From contig NZ_VVIW01000034.1 of the NCBI RefSeq assembly GCF_011682045.1, positions 1 to 63,768 of the forward strand: a stretch of 63,768 nucleotides of DNA, given 5' to 3'. Origin of the DNA: Massilia aquatica. GTDB taxonomy: Bacteria; Pseudomonadota; Gammaproteobacteria; Burkholderiales; Burkholderiaceae_D. Shown piece by piece: positions 31,209-39,176 of this stretch. Below the pieces are notes generated by a model, which saw nothing but the letters and a program-made list of their open reading frames with translations, made no database searches and had not been told where the DNA came from. The number at the start of each line of letters is the position of its first letter. Within the stretch, counting starts at the first letter, position 1. The position numbers and the translations under genes are program-made.

Positions 31209-31607
31209 ATGGCCATGTTCCGGATTTACGCCAACCGCATGTCGATCGCGGGCAAGGCTTCCAAGGCTGGCATGAGCACGGCGGCCTTTCCCGATGTGTG
31301 CGGCAGCCCGCCGGCGCCGGCCAGGATCGGCGTGCCGGTCCCCTACCCCAACACGGCCAGGATCAGCGATCTGGAAAACGGCTCGACCAGCGTCTTCATG
31401 TACGGCGAGCCGGTTGCGCTGCGCGACAAGAGCCGGATCGCGACCAGCACCGGCAACGAGCCTGCCACCGAGGCGTTCAGGAAGGGGATCAAGAGCGGCG
31501 CCATCAAGGGCAAGGCTTACTTTCTGTCGTGGTCGCCGAACGTGTTCGTCGAAGGGTACAACGTGCCGCGACATCTTGACCTGATGAGCCATAACCATAA
31601 AACTTAA
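31209..31607 (+). CDS. DUF4150 PAAR-like protein
   Basis: This 132-residue protein carries the DUF4150 signature, including VCGSPPAPARIGVPVPYPNT and YGEPVALRDKSRIATSTGNEP. DUF4150 proteins are PAAR-like tip proteins that sit on the VgrG spike and carry or bind a toxin. The domain stands alone and the toxin would be the next gene product, 11 bases downstream. A GCGGAGGAATC ribosome binding site lies upstream of ATG 31209. Confidence 0.9.
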   Translation: MAMFRIYANRMSIAGKASKAGMSTAAFPDVCGSPPAPARIGVPVPYPNTARISDLENGSTSVFMYGEPVALRDKSRIATSTGNEPATEAFRKGIKSGAIKGKAYFLSWSPNVFVEGYNVPRHLDLMSHNHKT

Positions 31608-31618
31608 GGGCGGCGAAC

Positions 31619-32410
31619 ATGTCTATCCTCAGTCGTGGGGCTGTCGGGCAGCAGGCGGGAGCCGGGGTGCTGGTGCGAAAAGCACCGCCGAGATTGCCGA
31701 TGCCGCAGCCGCCGGGCGGCTTTCCGATAGACGAGCTGCCTGCCGGCCCGGGGGAGCCGCCACGGGGACCGCTGATGCTCGGCCCTCCGGAATATTATGC
31801 GGCGCTGATGAGTTTGTTGAATATCCTCACCAACCGGCTCAAGGATAATCAGAACGATCAGGAAGACGACAAGTGCAAGATCTATTCGTATAGAGACAGG
31901 GATAAGGAGTGTCCCGGCGGACGATCGCACCACATCGTTCCGGACCGCTGTTGGAGATCGCCCGGCACCCGTAGACAGCGAACCGGGATCATATCGTATG
32001 GAACTGTGATCGATCAGCTTCTGGACAAATATCTGTCAAGTCGGGGTGGCGGGTATTATTATGCGAAAAAAATGGATGACGAAAAAGGACAGTGTATTTG
32101 CGTTTCGGAAGAACAGCATGCTGCCATACACAAAATCTACGATTCCAACGAAGAAATCGTCGGCGAGAATGCCGATCCACAATGGACATCCACGCTGGAG
32201 AATCTTGAGGCGATCGGATCAGAAGCAGCATCGACCGTTACAGGTTGCAACGTGCTTAAAATCAAGACTACGTTGCGAACGCGGCACGACGCTCTCGGCT
32301 TAGATAAAGATCTGCTACTTAGAGCTGACCCACGCGGAAAGAGCGGACTGACAATGCAAAAGTTTGGGGAAGCACTTTCACGCGCCAGCAAAATGAAACC
32401 GTCCAACTAG
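31619..32410 (+). CDS. Candidate T6SS effector with HNH-like (HH/H-x3-H) nuclease motif
   Basis: The 263-residue product has no signal peptide. Its N-terminal third is Pro/Gly-rich (about 22-60), then comes a charged segment, and a core with GRSHHIVPDRCWR (His104-His105) and EEQHAAIHKIYD (His167, His171). The HH-I-V-P pattern followed by a distant H-x3-H resembles His-Me-finger/HNH toxins found in polymorphic toxins, so DNA cleavage is the leading guess. The position right after the PAAR-like gene and before a candidate immunity gene supports an effector role. From about 31850 the DNA is clearly lower in GC than the neighbours, suggesting recent exchange of the toxin end. Confidence 0.65.
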   Translation: MSILSRGAVGQQAGAGVLVRKAPPRLPMPQPPGGFPIDELPAGPGEPPRGPLMLGPPEYYAALMSLLNILTNRLKDNQNDQEDDKCKIYSYRDRDKECPGGRSHHIVPDRCWRSPGTRRQRTGIISYGTVIDQLLDKYLSSRGGGYYYAKKMDDEKGQCICVSEEQHAAIHKIYDSNEEIVGENADPQWTSTLENLEAIGSEAASTVTGCNVLKIKTTLRTRHDALGLDKDLLLRADPRGKSGLTMQKFGEALSRASKMKPSN

Positions 32411-32419
32411 GAGACTATT

Positions 32420-33400
32420 TTGGTAAAAAGCGCAGCATCATTGGAATTCCTGGACGGTTGCATTATCGAAAAAGACTATTTTTTCTTCTCGACCCGACTG
32501 GATGCCCAACCGCTGGATGAGTACGATCACGGCCGCATCATGTGGTTCGAATCCGGGAAATGGTTCTATCAGGACAGAAACTGGCAGGTAAGTGCAGTCT
32601 GCGTGTTGGCACATGCGGCCTCGAAAAAAGACCGCGCCTATGTCGCTCTGGAAGAAGGAAGCGGGATCGTTGGTTTTTACATTCCAGGCAGTGGGAAGGA
32701 TGTGATCGACGAGGCTTTGCCAAGGGGGGAACATGGACAAGGGATCGCTTCTTTGACGGATATCGCCCAAATCGGTGGACATCTTTATCTGTGCGGTTAC
32801 GGCGGCAAAGTAATGCGTCGCGCAGACGGAAAATGGGAGTCCTTTGACAACGGGCTAAAAGCGTTGACCTTAAGGGATTTTCTGCAACGAGGAATGAGCG
32901 TTTCCGATGCGCTACAAGCAGCCGCCCCCACTCAGCGCGACATGATCGCAATCAACGGTTTTTCCGAAGAAGACATTTATTGCGTTGGCCGCGAAGGATT
33001 GATTTTTCATTTCGATGGATCTATTTGGCATCAAACAGAAAAGGCGACGAATGTAGACTTGAATTGCGTTCACTGTGCCGCCGATGGCTTTGTCTATACG
33101 GCAGGAAATAGGGGTGTGCTAATCCAAGGAAAGGGTAACGATTTCCACGTTTTGATTAGTGGCGTGGATGACGATTTTTACGCCGCAACATGGTTTGACG
33201 GCCACCTTTACGTCGGCGGTCTGAAAGGCCTATACCGTCTCGAAAAAGACGGATTGCGCTATGTCGACACCGGCGAGGGAAGCTTCAAATGCAGGGCGTT
33301 GGATTCCTGCGCTGGCCAGCTGTTAGTGATTGCCAAGCGCTGGCTGGCGGTGTTCGATGGACTGAACTGGAAGCGCATCGACCATCCCGATAATATCTGA
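32420..33400 (+). CDS. Candidate immunity protein, beta-propeller-like
   Basis: This 326-residue protein with no signal peptide matches no family that I can name. It contains repeated short segments of the type YCVGREGLIFHFDGSIWHQ, VYTAGNRGVLIQG and LYVGGLKGLYRLEKDGL, which look like blades of a YCF48/BNR-like beta-propeller. It follows the candidate toxin by nine bases. The start is TTG 32420, with AGGAG six bases upstream. Its low GC content matches the toxin's, and the pair was probably acquired together. Cytoplasmic location fits protection against a nuclease. Confidence 0.55.
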   Translation: MVKSAASLEFLDGCIIEKDYFFFSTRLDAQPLDEYDHGRIMWFESGKWFYQDRNWQVSAVCVLAHAASKKDRAYVALEEGSGIVGFYIPGSGKDVIDEALPRGEHGQGIASLTDIAQIGGHLYLCGYGGKVMRRADGKWESFDNGLKALTLRDFLQRGMSVSDALQAAAPTQRDMIAINGFSEEDIYCVGREGLIFHFDGSIWHQTEKATNVDLNCVHCAADGFVYTAGNRGVLIQGKGNDFHVLISGVDDDFYAATWFDGHLYVGGLKGLYRLEKDGLRYVDTGEGSFKCRALDSCAGQLLVIAKRWLAVFDGLNWKRIDHPDNI

Positions 33401-33407
33401 CTTCGCC

Positions 33408-33434
33408 GTGCCGGGCTTCGTACAAACCCGGCAC
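33408..33434. terminator. Hairpin between the T6SS cassette and the S9 peptidase
   Basis: An 8-bp perfect stem (GTGCCGGG at 33408-33415 with CCCGGCAC at 33427-33434) closes an 11-base loop in the 46-base gap between two convergent stops. There is no U-tract, so intrinsic termination is only possible. Confidence 0.45.
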
Positions 33435-33446
33435 GCGCACCCTTCC

Positions 33447-35393
33447 CTATTTCAGATAGCGCTCGAACCACCCCACCGTGCGCGCGCGCTGGTCGCGCTG
33501 GTGCTCGGGCTTGCGGATCGCGTGGCCTTCGCCGTCATAAATCACCAGCGCGGTCGGCGTGCCCATGGCGCGCAGGCCGTGCCAGAACTCCATCGATTGC
33601 ACCGCCGGCGTTTCCACATCGCGCTCGCCCACGTACAGCAAGGTCGGCGTCCTGGCGGCCTTGATCGACTCGATCGGCGAAGCCGCCCGGTACACCGCCG
33701 GATCATCGTAGGCCGAGGCGCCGAAGAAGGGAATCATCCACTGGTCGATGCCGTTCTGGCCGTAGTAGCTGATCCAGTTGGCGATGCCGGCGCCGGCCAC
33801 CGCCGCCTTGAAGCGCTGGCTGTGGGTAACGCCCCACATGGTCATGAAGCCGCCGTAGGAGTGTCCCATCAGGCCGAGACGGTCGGTGTCGACCGGCGCG
33901 GTCTTGGCGGCGGCGTCGATGCCGGCCAGGATATCGCGCCAGTCGCCACCGCCGAAATCGCGCTTGTTGGCGCTGCTGAAGGCGATGCCCTGGCCAAAGC
34001 TGCCGCGCGGGTTGGGCAGGAACACGTAATACCCTTTGCGCGCGAGGTCGCGCAGCAGCGGGTTGGCCTGCTCGCCGTTCGAGACGAAGCGCGGCGACGC
34101 GGCCGACGCCGGCCCACCGTGCACCTGCACCACCATCGGATATTTTTTGCCCGCTTCGATCGCCAGCGGCGCGAGCAGCCAGCCCTGCATCCTGAAGCCG
34201 TCATTGGTCCATTCGACGCTGCTGGCGCGCACCTGCGGCGCGAAGGCGTCGTTGTCGCGCGTGATGGCGGCCAGTTGCGGCAGGCGTCCGGCGACGATAC
34301 GCGGGGCGCGCGCGAAGTCTTCGTGCACCGAGGCGGCGACGGCGCCATCGGCGCTGAAAACAAAGCGTCCCTGGCGCGAGCCGGCCGCGCCCACTGCGCC
34401 CGACCAGAGCGTGCGGGTGCTGCGCTTGACCGGGTCGATCGTGAGCACCGCGTGTTCGCTGCCGACCAGCGCCGAGGCGATCAAGTGCTTGCCCTGCCAG
34501 GCCAACCCGTTGAAGGAGCCGGCGAAGCGCGGGGTGACGTTGTGCGGTTCGCCGCCGGCCAGCGGCACCGTAAACACGTCGCCGCCAACCGAGCCGAAGT
34601 CGCTCATGAGACCCGCGATGAAGGCGACGCTGCGCCCGTCCGGGGCGACGCGCGGAATGTTCATCTGCATCCTGGGAGCGGCCAGTACACGCAGCGCGCC
34701 GCTGGCAATGTCGACGTGGCCGAGCGTGGCGACCCACCAGTTGTTGTCGCCATTACCCTTGGCGCTGGTGACGGCGAAGCCTTTGCCGTCGGGGGTCCAG
34801 TCGTATTCGTAAATATAGCTGTCCGGTGGCGAGACCATGGTCAGTTCGCCGCCGTTGGCGGGGACCAGGGCGAGGCGCTGGGCGTCTTCCTGCACGCCGA
34901 TTTCGCCGACCTGGCGCGCCCCGGCTTCGACCGCGCCGGCCAGCTTTTTGGCACCCGGGGTGGCGAGCAGCGCAATGCGTTTGCCGTCCGGCGACCAGCG
35001 CGCGGTGCTGGCCACGCCCTTGATGACGGCGGCCGGCGCGGCGCCCGCCGCTGCGGCGATGTACAGCGTGGCGGTGCCGGCCTTGGCGTCGGCGCTGATG
35101 AACGCCAGCGATTGCTGGTCGGGCGACCAGGCGGGATGGTCGTAGATGCAGGTGGCGCACGGGTCGTACTGGGCGACGATGGCGCCGCTGGCGGCGTCGC
35201 GCACCACCACGACCGCGTGCGGACGCAGCGGCAGGCCGCCCGGGTCGAGCGCTTCGAGGGCGGCGATGCGCTTGCCGTCGGGCGTGATCGCCAGGGCGCG
35301 GTAGTCGCGCAGGGCCGCCGGCTCGGCTGCCAGTGCGGGTGTGATGGCGCCGGCCAGCATGGCCGAGAACAGGACTGTGTGGAGTTGTGACAT
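33447..35393 (-). CDS. S9 family (prolyl oligopeptidase-type) serine peptidase, secreted
   Basis: This 648-residue protein begins with a signal peptide (cleavage near ALA-AEP, residue 22), continues with a WD40-like beta-propeller (repeats such as WSPDQQSLAFISAD and WSPDGKRIALLA), and ends with an alpha/beta-hydrolase domain. The nucleophile is in GLMGHSYGGFMTMWG, and YDGEGHAIRKPEHQRD supplies the catalytic His. It is like dipeptidyl/acylaminoacyl peptidases and should trim short peptides in the periplasm. The stretch upstream of ATG 35393 in the same frame is judged non-coding. Confidence 0.93.
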   Translation of the reverse strand: MSQLHTVLFSAMLAGAITPALAAEPAALRDYRALAITPDGKRIAALEALDPGGLPLRPHAVVVVRDAASGAIVAQYDPCATCIYDHPAWSPDQQSLAFISADAKAGTATLYIAAAAGAAPAAVIKGVASTARWSPDGKRIALLATPGAKKLAGAVEAGARQVGEIGVQEDAQRLALVPANGGELTMVSPPDSYIYEYDWTPDGKGFAVTSAKGNGDNNWWVATLGHVDIASGALRVLAAPRMQMNIPRVAPDGRSVAFIAGLMSDFGSVGGDVFTVPLAGGEPHNVTPRFAGSFNGLAWQGKHLIASALVGSEHAVLTIDPVKRSTRTLWSGAVGAAGSRQGRFVFSADGAVAASVHEDFARAPRIVAGRLPQLAAITRDNDAFAPQVRASSVEWTNDGFRMQGWLLAPLAIEAGKKYPMVVQVHGGPASAASPRFVSNGEQANPLLRDLARKGYYVFLPNPRGSFGQGIAFSSANKRDFGGGDWRDILAGIDAAAKTAPVDTDRLGLMGHSYGGFMTMWGVTHSQRFKAAVAGAGIANWISYYGQNGIDQWMIPFFGASAYDDPAVYRAASPIESIKAARTPTLLYVGERDVETPAVQSMEFWHGLRAMGTPTALVIYDGEGHAIRKPEHQRDQRARTVGWFERYLK

Positions 35394-35444
35394 AGTGAGT
35401 TTATGTAGGTGAGATGTCTGCCGGCTCTTTGTAGGAGTCAGACA

Positions 35445-35699
35445 ATGATCAGCCAGGAAGCCTGGGTCGATGCTTTCAGCGGCTTCAATATATACGATTG
35501 CGCGCTGCACAAGCGCACCCTGCGCCGGCGCTTTCTGGAGCAAACCGGGACGTCGACATGGCTGGAAACGAGCGCGCTGTCAGTGGAACAAGTGGCCAAC
35601 GCGACCGGATTCGGCACCAGCGCGGCGTTGCGCGCTTGTTTCGGCAGGCAGGTCGGGACCAGTCCTCAACAGTATCGGCAAAGTTTCCGGCCGCGTTGA
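35445..35699 (+). pseudogene. Remnant of an AraC/GlxA-type transcription regulator
   Basis: This 84-codon frame encodes fragments of an AraC-family DNA-binding domain. HKRTLRRRFLEQTG is the end of the first helix-turn-helix, and LSVEQVANATGFGTSAALRA with GTSPQQYRQSF is the second. About 20 residues that normally join them are missing, as are the sensor domain and most of the first helix-turn-helix. TAGGAG lies upstream of ATG 35445, so the short peptide could be made, but it should not work as a regulator. It probably derives from a GlxA-like regulator by internal deletion. Confidence 0.7.
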
Positions 35700-35714
35700 C
35701 TGGCGGCCCCGCTT

Positions 35715-36173
35715 TCAGGCGCGTTCGAGGCGGATTTCCGCATACATCTCGCCATCTTCGTCCAGGCCGGTTTCGACGAACCCAAAGCTGGCGTAGAAAT
35801 CTTTTGCCACCGGGTTGCTCGGCCAGTAGCAGATCTGGATGACTGTGGCATCGGGACGGCTGCGGATCTCGTCGAGCGCCAGGGCGAGCGCGCGCCGGCC
35901 GTAGCCTTTGCGCTGCAAGCCGCTGTCGATCATGAAACGGTAGATGGCGTACTCGCCCGGCTGGCCTTCGTCGGCCAGCGACACATACATCAGGAAGCCG
36001 ATCGGCTTGTCGTCGGCATAGATGGCGCGGGTGAAGAAGCTGCCGGGATAAAAACTGGCCTGGGCGATGGAGTAGGCATTGCTGGCAAGGTAATCCTGCT
36101 GCTCCGGCAGCAGGGGCAGTTCGATAATGGCGTCGAAATTGTGTTCGGTAACGGCTTGCAGGGTGATCGTCAT
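35715..36173 (-). CDS. GNAT family N-acetyltransferase
   Basis: This 152-residue protein has the GNAT acetyl-CoA loop in SGLQRKGYGRRALALAL and the conserved ending AKDFYASFGFVETG. Its opening (LQAVTEHNFDAIIELPLLPEQQDYLASNAYSIAQ) resembles spermidine/polyamine or antibiotic acetyltransferases of the PaiA/BltD type, but the substrate is uncertain. It lies 61 bases before ribE on the same strand, in the block between ribE and ribBA, and probably has no role in riboflavin synthesis. Confidence 0.88.
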   Translation of the reverse strand: MTITLQAVTEHNFDAIIELPLLPEQQDYLASNAYSIAQASFYPGSFFTRAIYADDKPIGFLMYVSLADEGQPGEYAIYRFMIDSGLQRKGYGRRALALALDEIRSRPDATVIQICYWPSNPVAKDFYASFGFVETGLDEDGEMYAEIRLERA

Positions 36174-36234
36174 GCTTCGACTTTCTGTGGCGAAGGAATG
36201 GCGGCGCGCGCTGTGCGCCGCCGGAGGGAGATGC

Positions 36235-36864
36235 TCAGGCCTTGCCGACCGAGAGCATGCGCTCGACGTAGCGGGCGATCAGGTCGATTTCGAGGTTGAC
36301 CTTGCTGCCGGCGCGCAAGTGCTTGAGCGTGGTGACCGAGATCGTGTGCGGAATCAGGTTGATCGAGAAGCGGCACAGCTTGCCCGAGGCGGCGTCCAGG
36401 TCTTCCACCCGGTTCACCGTCAGCGAGACGCCGTTGACGACCACCGAGCCCTTGAAGGCGAGGAACCTGGCCAGGTCGTGCGGGGCGTCGATGACCAGTT
36501 CCCACGATTCGCCCACGGCCTCGAAGCGGTGCACCTGTCCCAGCCCGTCGACGTGGCCGGAGACCAGATGCCCGCCCAGGCGTTCGGCCAGGGTCAGCGC
36601 TTTTTCAAGGTTGACTTCGCCCGGGGCGTCGAGGCCGGCGGTGCAGTTGAGGCTTTCGCGCGAGACATCGACGCTGAAGGCGCTGTCGGTCCTGGCGACC
36701 ACGGTCATGCATGCGCCGTTGATGGCGATGGAGTCGCCCAGGGCAACGTCGCCCAGCGGCAGGCCGCCGGCGTCGATGTCGAGGCGCACGCCTGCGTCGA
36801 GGCCGCCTTCAAGTGGTTGGACGGTGCTGATCTTGCCGACGGCGGCGACGATTCCTGTAAACAT
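36235..36864 (-). CDS. ribE: Riboflavin synthase, alpha subunit
   Basis: Riboflavin synthase dismutates two lumazines to riboflavin. The 209-residue protein shows the duplicated beta-barrel: the first half starts MFTGIVAAVGKI and has GDSIAINGACMTVV, the second has GHVDGLGQVHRFE and GSVVVNGVSLTVNRVED. It is six bases after ribD. The same enzyme is called ribC in some genomes. Confidence 0.96.
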   Translation of the reverse strand: MFTGIVAAVGKISTVQPLEGGLDAGVRLDIDAGGLPLGDVALGDSIAINGACMTVVARTDSAFSVDVSRESLNCTAGLDAPGEVNLEKALTLAERLGGHLVSGHVDGLGQVHRFEAVGESWELVIDAPHDLARFLAFKGSVVVNGVSLTVNRVEDLDAASGKLCRFSINLIPHTISVTTLKHLRAGSKVNLEIDLIARYVERMLSVGKA

Positions 36865-36870
36865 ACTGGT

Positions 36871-37974
36871 CTATTCCTTGGTGTGAGTAAAGCGGGCGAG
36901 GATGCGCAGATCCTCGCCCATCTGTTGAATGTCGTGAAAACGCAGGCGTTTTTGCTGGTCGAGGCTGGTCAAGGCGGGCAGCGCGAACATGCCCTGGGCT
37001 TCACCCAGCAGGCTCGGCGCAAGGTAAACCAGCAGTTCGTCGACGCAACCCTCGCGGATCATCGATCCGTTGAGCCTGGCGCCGGCTTCGACGTGCAGTT
37101 CGTTGATGTCGCGCCGGCCCAGCTCGCGCATCAGGGCGGGCAGGTCGACCTTGCCGCTGGCGTTGGGCAGCAGGATGACGTCGTGGCCAGCGGACCGCAG
37201 CACGGCTTCCTTGTCCGGGTCGGGCACGGCGGCCACGATCCAGCTTGGCGCGCCGGCCAGCACGCGGGCGGCCGGATCAATCTCGAGCTTGCTGTCGACG
37301 ATGACGCGGCGCGGCTGGCGCGTGGTTTCCACGGCGCGCACGTTCATTTGCGGGTCGTCGGCCTTGACGGTGCCGATACCGGTGAGAATGGCGCAGGCGC
37401 GGGCGCGCCAGGCGTGGCCGTCGGCACGTGCTTGCGGCCCCGTGATCCACTGGCTGGCGCCGTTGTGCAGGGCCGTCATGCCGTCCAGGCTGGCGGCGGT
37501 CTTGAGGCGCACCCACGGCAAGCCGCGCTGCATGCGCGACAGGAAGCCGATGTTCAGTTCACGCGCCTCGGCTTCGTGCAGCCCGGCACTGACGGCGATG
37601 CCGGCGGCCGCCAGCTTGGCCAGCCCTTGGCCGGCGACCAGCGGATTGGGGTCGACCATGGCGGCGACGACGCGGCCCAGGCCGGCACGCACCAGGGCGT
37701 CCGAACACGGTGGGGTGCGTCCGAAATGGTTGCACGGTTCCAGGGTCACATAGGCGGTGGCGCCGCGCACGTCGTTGCCGCGGGCCTCGGCGTCGCGCAG
37801 GGCCTGGATTTCGGCATGGGCCTGTCCGGCTGGTTGCGTGTGACCGGCGCCGATAACCACGCCGTCGCGCACGATCACGCAGCCGACACGCGGGTTCGGC
37901 GAGGTGGTGTACAGCCCTTTGGCGGCCCAGTCGAGGGCCAGGGTCATGGCTGCTGAATCAGTAAGTAATTGCAC
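36871..37974 (-). CDS. ribD: Bifunctional riboflavin deaminase/reductase RibD
   Basis: RibD deaminates and then reduces the pyrimidine intermediate made by GTP cyclohydrolase II. The N-terminal deaminase has the zinc residues in HAEIQAL (His53, Glu55), LEPCNHFGRTPPC (Cys81, Cys90) and TSPNPRVGCVIV. The reductase half starts near ARIGGLN-like RARACAILTGIGTVKADDPQ and contains PRRVIVDSKLEID. I use GTG 37974, which has a GGGA upstream and restores the usual N-terminal helix; ATG 37947 is the alternative. ribE follows immediately. Confidence 0.92.
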   Translation of the reverse strand: MQLLTDSAAMTLALDWAAKGLYTTSPNPRVGCVIVRDGVVIGAGHTQPAGQAHAEIQALRDAEARGNDVRGATAYVTLEPCNHFGRTPPCSDALVRAGLGRVVAAMVDPNPLVAGQGLAKLAAAGIAVSAGLHEAEARELNIGFLSRMQRGLPWVRLKTAASLDGMTALHNGASQWITGPQARADGHAWRARACAILTGIGTVKADDPQMNVRAVETTRQPRRVIVDSKLEIDPAARVLAGAPSWIVAAVPDPDKEAVLRSAGHDVILLPNASGKVDLPALMRELGRRDINELHVEAGARLNGSMIREGCVDELLVYLAPSLLGEAQGMFALPALTSLDQQKRLRFHDIQQMGEDLRILARFTHTKE

Positions 37975-38128
37975 AAGTGTCCCAGCGAAAATGGCTGACC
38001 GCGATTTTACGCCAAGACAGCCGTTCCCGCCCGGGAGGGTGCAATGCCGGCGTTCGGGCAGGCTGGCGGCGTGCGCCTTCGCCGCGCCGGTCATCATGCA
38101 AGTGCCCCGCCCACTTTCACCGTGATCG

Positions 38129-38707
38129 CTACGGTTCCTCCTCTCCTTCGCACGTGGCGCCATCGCGCGCCGGATTGCAAACGCGGGCGCGGCCGAGCAT
38201 GTTAATGATGATGCGGCGCGTCTGTTCGCCCTGGAACAGCGACAGCGTGCCCCAGCGCGCCGCCGCGCTGCTGGTCGATGTACAGCTGCGTCCGGCACTG
38301 TTGTAGGCCAGGTAATCGGGCAGCTTCTGGCTGGAAAACACGGCGCTGACGACGATGCCCTTCCCCACCGGTCCGTGCGTGGAGATCAGCTCGTCGGACG
38401 CACCCGGCCGGCGGTCGCCGTCGTGGTCGACAAACGCCACCCAGCCCAGGCTCCAGTCGGCACCGCCGGGTTCGAGCGGCGCCAGAACGACGCGCTGGCC
38501 GCGTGCCATCGCTTGCGCGCGCGTCATGCCGATGGCGCCGGACAAATCGTTCACGGCGGCATTGAGCTGGTACAGGCGGATCATGGCGCGCATGTCCGGC
38601 ACCGCGACGGCCAGCGCAATGGCGGCGATGAGCAGGACCGCCATCAGCTCGACCAGCGAAAACGCGCTCGCGCGCAGCGGCGTTGCGTGCCTCACTGCGC
38701 GCCTCAT
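38129..38707 (-). CDS. fimT: Type IV pilin-like protein, GspH/FimT family
   Basis: This 192-residue prepilin has the cleavage site A-FSLVELMAVLLIAAIALAVAVP, with Glu at +5 and Ala rather than Gly at -1. A GspH/FimT body follows, with DGDRRPG typical of the family. It is the last gene of the minor-pilin operon and overlaps pilE by four bases (ATGA). It probably takes part in the priming complex of the type IV pilus or in pilus assembly. Confidence 0.88.
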   Translation of the reverse strand: MRRAVRHATPLRASAFSLVELMAVLLIAAIALAVAVPDMRAMIRLYQLNAAVNDLSGAIGMTRAQAMARGQRVVLAPLEPGGADWSLGWVAFVDHDGDRRPGASDELISTHGPVGKGIVVSAVFSSQKLPDYLAYNSAGRSCTSTSSAAARWGTLSLFQGEQTRRIIINMLGRARVCNPARDGATCEGEEEP

Positions 38708-39153
38708 GGCCAGCAACCGGCGGCGCTGCCGCTGGCCGTGTGTTCGCCGGCACTGTTGAGCGTGAGGGTCTGGCATTCGCCATCGCGGAAGGTGGCGTCG
38801 ACCCGGTCGGTGCCGGGAATGGCTTCGATGACGATGCAGCGCGCGATCTCCTGGCCGGCGCAGGGCTTGCCGCGCAGTTCGTAGGCGCTCGACTGCGCGC
38901 TGCTGCCGGACCACCATTTGACATGCTCTTGATCCGCCCCGCCCTGCCCGGCCGCGAACGCCAGGTAGCGGTTGTGCTGCGTGTAATAGCGCTCCTGCTT
39001 TTGCATCAGATCGAGCAGGGCCGCCTGGGCTTCGGCGCGGCGCGCCTTGACCACGAAGCCCTGGTAGCCAGGGTAGGCCAGCGCGGCAAGCAGCGCGATG
39101 ATGGTCATCACGATCATGGTTTCGATCAGGGTAAAGCCTCGACTGGTTTTCAT
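38704..39153 (-). CDS. pilE: Type IV pilin PilE
   Basis: This 149-residue minor pilin starts MKTSRGFTLIETMIVMTIIA, with a textbook prepilin peptidase site (G-FTLIE). The body contains YPGYQGFVVKARRAEAQAAL and a C-terminal C...C pair (GECQTLTLNSAGEH...GCWP). GAAAGGAAG lies six bases upstream of ATG 39153. It lies between pilY1 and fimT in the operon. Confidence 0.92.
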   Translation of the reverse strand: MKTSRGFTLIETMIVMTIIALLAALAYPGYQGFVVKARRAEAQAALLDLMQKQERYYTQHNRYLAFAAGQGGADQEHVKWWSGSSAQSSAYELRGKPCAGQEIARCIVIEAIPGTDRVDATFRDGECQTLTLNSAGEHTASGSAAGCWP

Positions 39154-39176
39154 TGCCGCTTCCTTTCGCTGGGTGA

